Shown: positions 61,557 to 64,000 of the stretch, one piece after another
Numbering within the stretch: the first letter of the stretch is position 1
How the letters are laid out: every line of letters begins with the position of its first letter
Origin: Sphingomonas sp. Leaf34
GTDB taxonomy: Bacteria; Pseudomonadota; Alphaproteobacteria; Sphingomonadales; Sphingomonadaceae
Direction: 5' to 3'
Assembly (NCBI RefSeq): GCF_001421805.1
Contig: NZ_LMLC01000006.1
Span: 1-64,000, forward strand
Length of the DNA stretch: 64,000 nucleotides
The notes under the pieces: model-generated
Databases searched by the model: none
What the model saw: only the letters and a program-made list of their open reading frames with translations
Told to the model about the DNA's origin: nothing
Translations under genes and position numbers: made by a program

Positions 61557-62431
61557 CGCCCAACATAATCGACATCTCCATCGCGTCGATCGAAGTGCTG
61601 AACCCCCGGGTACGAAACCGGAAGGTCTTCGAAGAGCTTGTCGAAAGCATACGCGCGGTCGGACTTAAGCGCCCCATCATGGTCAGGCGTTCCCCAATCG
61701 GCCAGGGCTTCGAACTAATCTGCGGGCAAGGTCGCATGGAGGCATTCGTCAAGTTGGGCGCGACCACGATCCCAGCCATCGTCATCGAAGCCACGCGCGA
61801 CGAATGCTACGTGATGAGTCTCGTCGAAAACATGGCGCGCCGCAACCTGTCCCCGCTCGAGCTGATCCGCGAAGTGGGCGTGCTGCGGCAGCGCGGCTAC
61901 AGCCATACGGAGATAGCGCGGAAGGTGGGCTTCAGCCCCGAGTACGTCTGGACGATCAACTTCCTGCTTGAGAAAGGCGAGGAACGGCTGCTGGACTCCG
62001 TTGAACGTGGTGTCATTCCACACACCATCGCCGCCGAGATCGCCCGTGCCGACGACGCGCAGGTGCAGCGGGCCCTTACGGAGGCGTACGAAGCGGGTTC
62101 GTTACCGGGCGCTCAGGTACTCGCGATCCGGAGGATCGTCGATCAGCGGAACCTGATCGGCAAAGGCATCAAATCCGTTCGAAGCGGACCGAAACGCAGC
62201 CAGCCCACAACCGCCGCTGCGCTCGTCCGCGCCTACCAAAAGGAGGTCGAGCGCCAGCGGCTTCTGGTGAAGAAGGCAACGCTGACGGAAGGACGTCTCA
62301 CGTTCATCGTCGGCGCGATGGGCAAGCTGCTGGCGGACGAGCATTTTGTCACGCTTCTTCGAGCCGAAGGGTTGGCCAGCCTCCCTCATCCTGTTGCTCA
62401 ACGCCTAGGCATCGCCGGGGACCCGACGTGA
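61553..62431 (+). CDS. ParB/RepB-family protein coupled to the recombinase
   Basis: A GTG overlapping the recombinase stop begins a 292-residue protein. The ParB N-terminal domain shows RNRKVFEELVESIRAVGLKRPIMVR, LICGQGRMEAFVKLGATTIPAI and SLVENMARRNLSPLELI, followed by the HTH region YSHTEIARKVGFSPEYV and a RepB-like C-terminal part. It normally would bind DNA and CTP in partitioning, but here no ParA partner is present, which suggests a role with the recombinase. Its stop overlaps the next gene (GTGA). Confidence 0.88.
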   Translation: MTPNIIDISIASIEVLNPRVRNRKVFEELVESIRAVGLKRPIMVRRSPIGQGFELICGQGRMEAFVKLGATTIPAIVIEATRDECYVMSLVENMARRNLSPLELIREVGVLRQRGYSHTEIARKVGFSPEYVWTINFLLEKGEERLLDSVERGVIPHTIAAEIARADDAQVQRALTEAYEAGSLPGAQVLAIRRIVDQRNLIGKGIKSVRSGPKRSQPTTAAALVRAYQKEVERQRLLVKKATLTEGRLTFIVGAMGKLLADEHFVTLLRAEGLASLPHPVAQRLGIAGDPT

Positions 62432-63312
62432 CAGATCCGATCCGGATATCGTTCGCTCGCGAGGTGTTGGACCTTCGACTTGACGCGATCCTGCCGGTCC
62501 GCCCCATGACGGTCCGCATAGTCGAGTCGAAGCGCTATGTCCGCATCGCGACATCGGTGCGTGAGATCGGCATCGTCGAGCCACTGGCCGTCACGGTTGC
62601 CGATAGGAACGGACGGCACATGCTGCTCGATGGCCATCTTCGTCTAAATGCGCTCCGCGAAGCGTCCGTGGAGTCGGCTCCGTGCATCGTCGCTGACGAC
62701 GACGAAGCCTTCACCTACAACAAGCGGGTGAATCGTCTGGCTACGGTGCAGGAGCACTACATGATTACGCGTGCCCTTGATCGCGGCGTACCGGCCGCCA
62801 TGATCGCAGCGGCGCTGGGCATGGACGAGACGCTGGTCGCCCGCCGACGGACCATGCTCGACAGAATATCCTCCGATACCGTCGAGATACTCAAGGACAA
62901 GCACGTCAACGCGGTCGTCTTCGACATCCTCCGCAAGCTGAAGCCGGAGAAGCAGTTTGCCGCGGCCGAGATGATGGCGGCGATGAATAACTTCACTGCC
63001 AGCTACGCTCGAGCTATCTTGGCCGCGACTCGTCAGTGTGATCTCGCCAAACCCGATCAGCCGAAGAAGATACTCGGAGTCACGCCGGAACAGATGGCGC
63101 GAATGGAACGTGAACTCGAAACGCTCAATGCCGATTTCCGCGCCCGAGACTCCAATTTCGGCGACGACGTTCTCGAACTCGTGCTGTCGTCGCGGTACCT
63201 GAAGCGGCTGATCGGCAACAATAAAGTCGCTAGCTATATTATGTCGAGGCATCCTGAAATCATGAACCAGTTCCGAGCCATAGTTGACGCTACCTCCCTC
63301 GATGCCAACTAA
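62428..63312 (+). CDS. Second ParB/RepB-like protein of the recombinase operon
   Basis: The 294-residue product shares the ParB-like start region (KRYVRIATSVREIGIVEPLAVTV; MLLDGHLRLNALREA) and then RLATVQEHYMITRALDRGVPAAMIAAALGMDETLV, an HTH typical of RepB plasmid-partitioning proteins. The rest is helical. A GTG start overlaps the previous stop. Together with the preceding two genes it forms a recombinase-ParB-RepB set that recurs on alphaproteobacterial mobile elements; no partition ATPase is linked. Confidence 0.85.
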   Translation: MTDPIRISFAREVLDLRLDAILPVRPMTVRIVESKRYVRIATSVREIGIVEPLAVTVADRNGRHMLLDGHLRLNALREASVESAPCIVADDDEAFTYNKRVNRLATVQEHYMITRALDRGVPAAMIAAALGMDETLVARRRTMLDRISSDTVEILKDKHVNAVVFDILRKLKPEKQFAAAEMMAAMNNFTASYARAILAATRQCDLAKPDQPKKILGVTPEQMARMERELETLNADFRARDSNFGDDVLELVLSSRYLKRLIGNNKVASYIMSRHPEIMNQFRAIVDATSLDAN

Positions 63313-63382
63313 GGCAGTGCTCGGACGTTGCCTAAGCCGTTTCCAACATCTGTTCTCATAAATGATCTCCATTGGGCCTAAG

Positions 63383-63508
63383 GGCTTTGTCAGACTAACG
63401 TGGTAGGCGGGGTATGGGGATGATACCGGCGGTGGATGAGCCGCAAATCGAGGGCACTACCGCTTTGCCCGTTCCGTCGTTTCAACTCGTCGCCGGAGGT
63501 GATCCGGT
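63383..63508 (+). mobile_element. Truncated 5' end of an IS6-family element
   Basis: The terminal sequence GGCTTTGTCAGACTAACG is followed by the start of the IS6 transposase frame (ATG at 63436: MSRKSRALPLCPFRRFNSSPEVIR), which is broken after about residue 24. The same start recurs in the second copy at 63610. The DNA from 63509 to 63609 is of unknown origin. Confidence 0.75.
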
Positions 63509-63609
63509 CGGCAGTGCAGCAGAAGTGGTTGGACAGGGCGTCGACCAGTCCGGCGAAGACTGGTGGGCCGGCGCCCGATACTTCTACCGAGCCGCGAATA
63601 GCCCTGCTC

Positions 63610-64000
63610 GGTTTTGTCAGACCAACGTGGCAGGCGGGGCGGGGGGATGATACCGGCGATGGATGAGCCGAAAATCGCGGGCACTGCCGCCTAGCCCGTT
63701 CCGCCGTTTCAACTCGTCGCCGGAGGTGATCCGGCTCGTGTTCATGATGTACGTGCGCTTCCCGCTATCCTTGCGCAACGTCGAGGACCTGCTGTTCGAG
63801 CGCGGTATCGACATCTGTCACGAGACGGTGCGGATGTGGTGGAACAGGTTCGGCCCGATGTTCGCCGGCGACATCCGGCGGCAGCGGGTAAGCCGAATGC
63901 GGGGCTTCCGCCACTGGCGCTGGCACCTTGACGCGATGTACGTGAAGCTGAACGGCGAGATGGTGTACCTCTGGCGAGCGGTCGATCAGGAGGGTGAGAT
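63610..64000 (+). mobile_element. IS6-family insertion sequence, left end, runs off the window
   Basis: It begins with GGTTTTGTCAGACCAACGTGG, nearly identical to the end of the truncated copy at 63383. It carries the transposase gene that starts at 63663. The right end is outside the window, so the target duplication cannot be checked. Confidence 0.85.
63663..64000 (+). CDS. IS6-family transposase, N-terminal part
   Basis: Reading from the ATG at 63663 gives MSRKSRALPPSPFRRFNSSP, then EVIRLVFMMYVRFPLSLRNVEDLLFERGIDICHETVRMWW with the IS6-type helix-turn-helix and HWRWHLDAMYVKLNGEMVYLWRAVD holding the first catalytic aspartate of the DDE domain. The frame is intact to the window end, 112 codons. 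This copy may be active. Confidence 0.9.
   Translation, partial: MSRKSRALPPSPFRRFNSSPEVIRLVFMMYVRFPLSLRNVEDLLFERGIDICHETVRMWWNRFGPMFAGDIRRQRVSRMRGFRHWRWHLDAMYVKLNGEMVYLWRAVDQEGE

Noticed and set aside
41238..64000. CRISPR array or cas genes in the accessory region
   Set aside because: No regularly spaced direct repeats and no Cas-like motifs were seen on either strand.
41147..64000. A second copy of the tRNA-Ser 3' end as attR
   Set aside because: The T-arm/acceptor sequence was looked for through the accessory region by eye and no copy was found; it may lie beyond the window.

Overview
The window looks like chromosome of a Sphingomonas-type alphaproteobacterium. The base composition is GC-rich. 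Core genes include argG, cfa, rlmN, dnaN, recF, gyrB, a Coq4-family gene, a cyoABCD oxidase linked to a RegB/RegA redox pair, a bacteriophytochrome kinase and several typical outer-membrane proteins. Many intergenic gaps carry paired GC-rich palindromes of the kind scattered through sphingomonad genomes. Genus is inferred from gene content and style; no 16S gene is present.

Bases 1-41,140 are core genome. In order they hold: a partial FAD oxidoreductase, argG, an EF-hand secreted protein, cfa, a molybdopterin oxidoreductase with its cytochrome b, a flavin reductase, a TSUP permease, rlmN, a phosphatase pair, an outer-membrane barrel, and the replication/repair block dnaN - Coq4-like - recF - OmpA/EF-hand - gyrB. 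These are followed by DedA, a family-6 DNA glycosylase, an S9 peptidase, a DUF808 membrane protein, a deaminase-transporter pair, a bacteriophytochrome kinase and two MFS carriers. Then comes a tightly overlapped cluster cyoABCD-SURF1-regB-regA, in which a quinol oxidase, its assembly factor and the redox sensor-regulator pair are apparently translated together. A radical SAM SPL-family protein, a DODA-type dioxygenase, an FMN reductase, a pirin and a peptidyl-prolyl isomerase complete the block. The most unusual core observation is a 105-bp palindromic repeat lying in frame inside recF.

A tRNA-Ser(GGA) gene at 41,147-41,237 marks the border. From there to the window end the DNA is accessory: lower and patchier GC, degraded IS200/IS605, IS3 and IS6 elements, and gene remnants. 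It begins with a ParB-DNA methyltransferase fusion and a DUF5681 protein. Next is a leftward module (SbcC-like ATPase remnant, 505-aa unknown, PLD nuclease-like protein) whose ATPase has lost its N-terminal half exactly where a rightward module begins. That second module (small protein, a 1660-aa NERD - tandem kinase-like - SF1 helicase protein, a 496-aa unknown, then a HEPN protein) is the best candidate for a little-described defence system. It resembles type I Mokosh in its kinase-helicase core, but it adds a NERD nuclease domain and a second, degenerate kinase-like region.

The last part (59.5-63.3 kb) is a mobile module: an HTH regulator divergent from a serine recombinase that is translationally coupled to two ParB/RepB-like proteins. 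It is followed by a truncated and then an apparently intact IS6-family end that runs off the window.
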